Shown piece after piece: positions 63,699 to 64,000 of a stretch of DNA of 64,000 nucleotides. The notes beneath the pieces were generated by a model. That model searched no databases, was not told the DNA's origin, and was given only the letters and a program-made list of their open reading frames with translations. A program made the position numbers and the translations under genes. The stretch is taken from positions 124,001 to 188,000 of the forward strand of contig NZ_LZSO01000049.1 of the NCBI RefSeq assembly GCF_001665785.1. The letters run 5' to 3'. This stretch comes from Mycolicibacterium peregrinum. GTDB taxonomy: Bacteria > Actinomycetota > Actinomycetes > Mycobacteriales > Mycobacteriaceae. Within the stretch, counting starts at the first letter, position 1, and every line of letters starts with the position of its first letter.

Positions 63699-64000
63699 GT
63701 GGTGGCAACAACTGTCGCGGTCGTCCCGGCCGCCGGCTCAGGTGAGCGGCTAGGCGCGGGCAGACCCAAAGCGTTCGTCAAACTGGGGGACAAACCCCTG
63801 TTGGAGCACGCCCTCGACGGGCTGCTGGCCTCAGGGGTGATCGACAAGGTCGTGGTCGCGGTTCCGCCCGCGCTCACGGATGAGGCCACCTTGGTGTTCG
63901 GGGGCCGTGCGCACATCGTGGCCGGGGGAGCCGATCGCACCGAATCGGTGGCGCTGGCCCTTGAGGCCGCCGGCGAACCGGATTTCGTCCTCGTGCACGA
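63699..64000 (+). CDS. ispD: 2-C-methyl-D-erythritol 4-phosphate cytidylyltransferase, truncated by window end
   Basis: The first 100 residues show the nucleotidyltransferase signature VVPAAGSGERLGAGRPKAF, VVVAVPPAL and IVAGGADRTESV, matching IspD. Third enzyme of the MEP isoprenoid pathway (CTP + methylerythritol phosphate). GTG at 63699 (another GTG at 63702) 3 bases after carD, the conserved carD-ispD coupling in actinobacteria. ispF normally follows but is outside the window. Confidence 0.95.
   Translation, partial: MVATTVAVVPAAGSGERLGAGRPKAFVKLGDKPLLEHALDGLLASGVIDKVVVAVPPALTDEATLVFGGRAHIVAGGADRTESVALALEAAGEPDFVLVH

Overview
The window is a high-GC actinobacterial chromosome segment, almost certainly from a fast-growing mycobacterium (Mycolicibacterium-type). 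The evidence is a run of mycobacterium-specific genes in the gene order I recall for M. tuberculosis Rv3635 to Rv3582c: Rv3635-type membrane protein, galE1, Rv3632/31/30, ppa, dacB, Rv3626c, tilS, hpt, lpqG, LLM oxidoreductase, ephA, ftsH, folE/P/B/K, Rv3605c-3603c, panC/D, coaX, lysS, lsr2, clpC1, lpqF, mhuD, Rv3591c, mutY, canB, Rv3587c, disA, radA, lpqE, carD, ispD. The Rv numbers come from memory of that genome, not from a search.

Layout. 1-2743 (minus) is a lower-GC accessory stretch with a lipoprotein and a large WXG100-like protein. 2800-5555 has the Rv3635-type multi-membrane protein divergent from galE1. 5562-8005 is a deacylase-TetR pair behind a perfect 12-bp palindrome. 8025-15640 (minus) is one coupled operon: Pls/PosA-type NRPS, M1 peptidase, MOP-like membrane protein, polyprenyl-phosphate glycosyltransferase, DUF2304 protein. 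15739-16836 is a putative Mn2+ riboswitch with a TerC-family gene. 17437-21474 is a signalling module (REC-PP2C, CHASE3 histidine kinase, Rcp1-like receiver, then RsbW-like kinase and STAS protein on the other strand). 21560-34283 holds a serine hydrolase, an OHCU-decarboxylase-like protein, ppa, dacB-Zn protease-tilS-hpt, a molybdopterin oxidoreductase, lpqG, and an ephA/LLM/ADH operon.

34416-44463 is a long coupled plus-strand operon: ftsH, four folate genes, three poorly characterised mycobacterial genes, then panC-panD-coaX (pantothenate/CoA). lysS, lsr2 and clpC1 follow with two strong intrinsic terminators. 49551-51227 is a cobalamin riboswitch, cbtB, cbtA and a degenerate histidine-phosphatase. 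51259-53222 is a Ser/Thr kinase coupled to a small membrane protein resembling its own extracellular domain. The remainder is the conserved lpqF/mhuD ... disA/radA/lpqE divergent from carD/ispD block; ispD runs off the right edge.

No rRNA, tRNA, CRISPR array, transposase or prophage gene was recognised. No gene-free stretch exceeds 300 bases; the longest are 62910-63206 (lpqE/carD), 46595-46886 (lsr2/clpC1), 49416-49660 (terminator plus B12 riboswitch) and 15641-15867 (Mn riboswitch).
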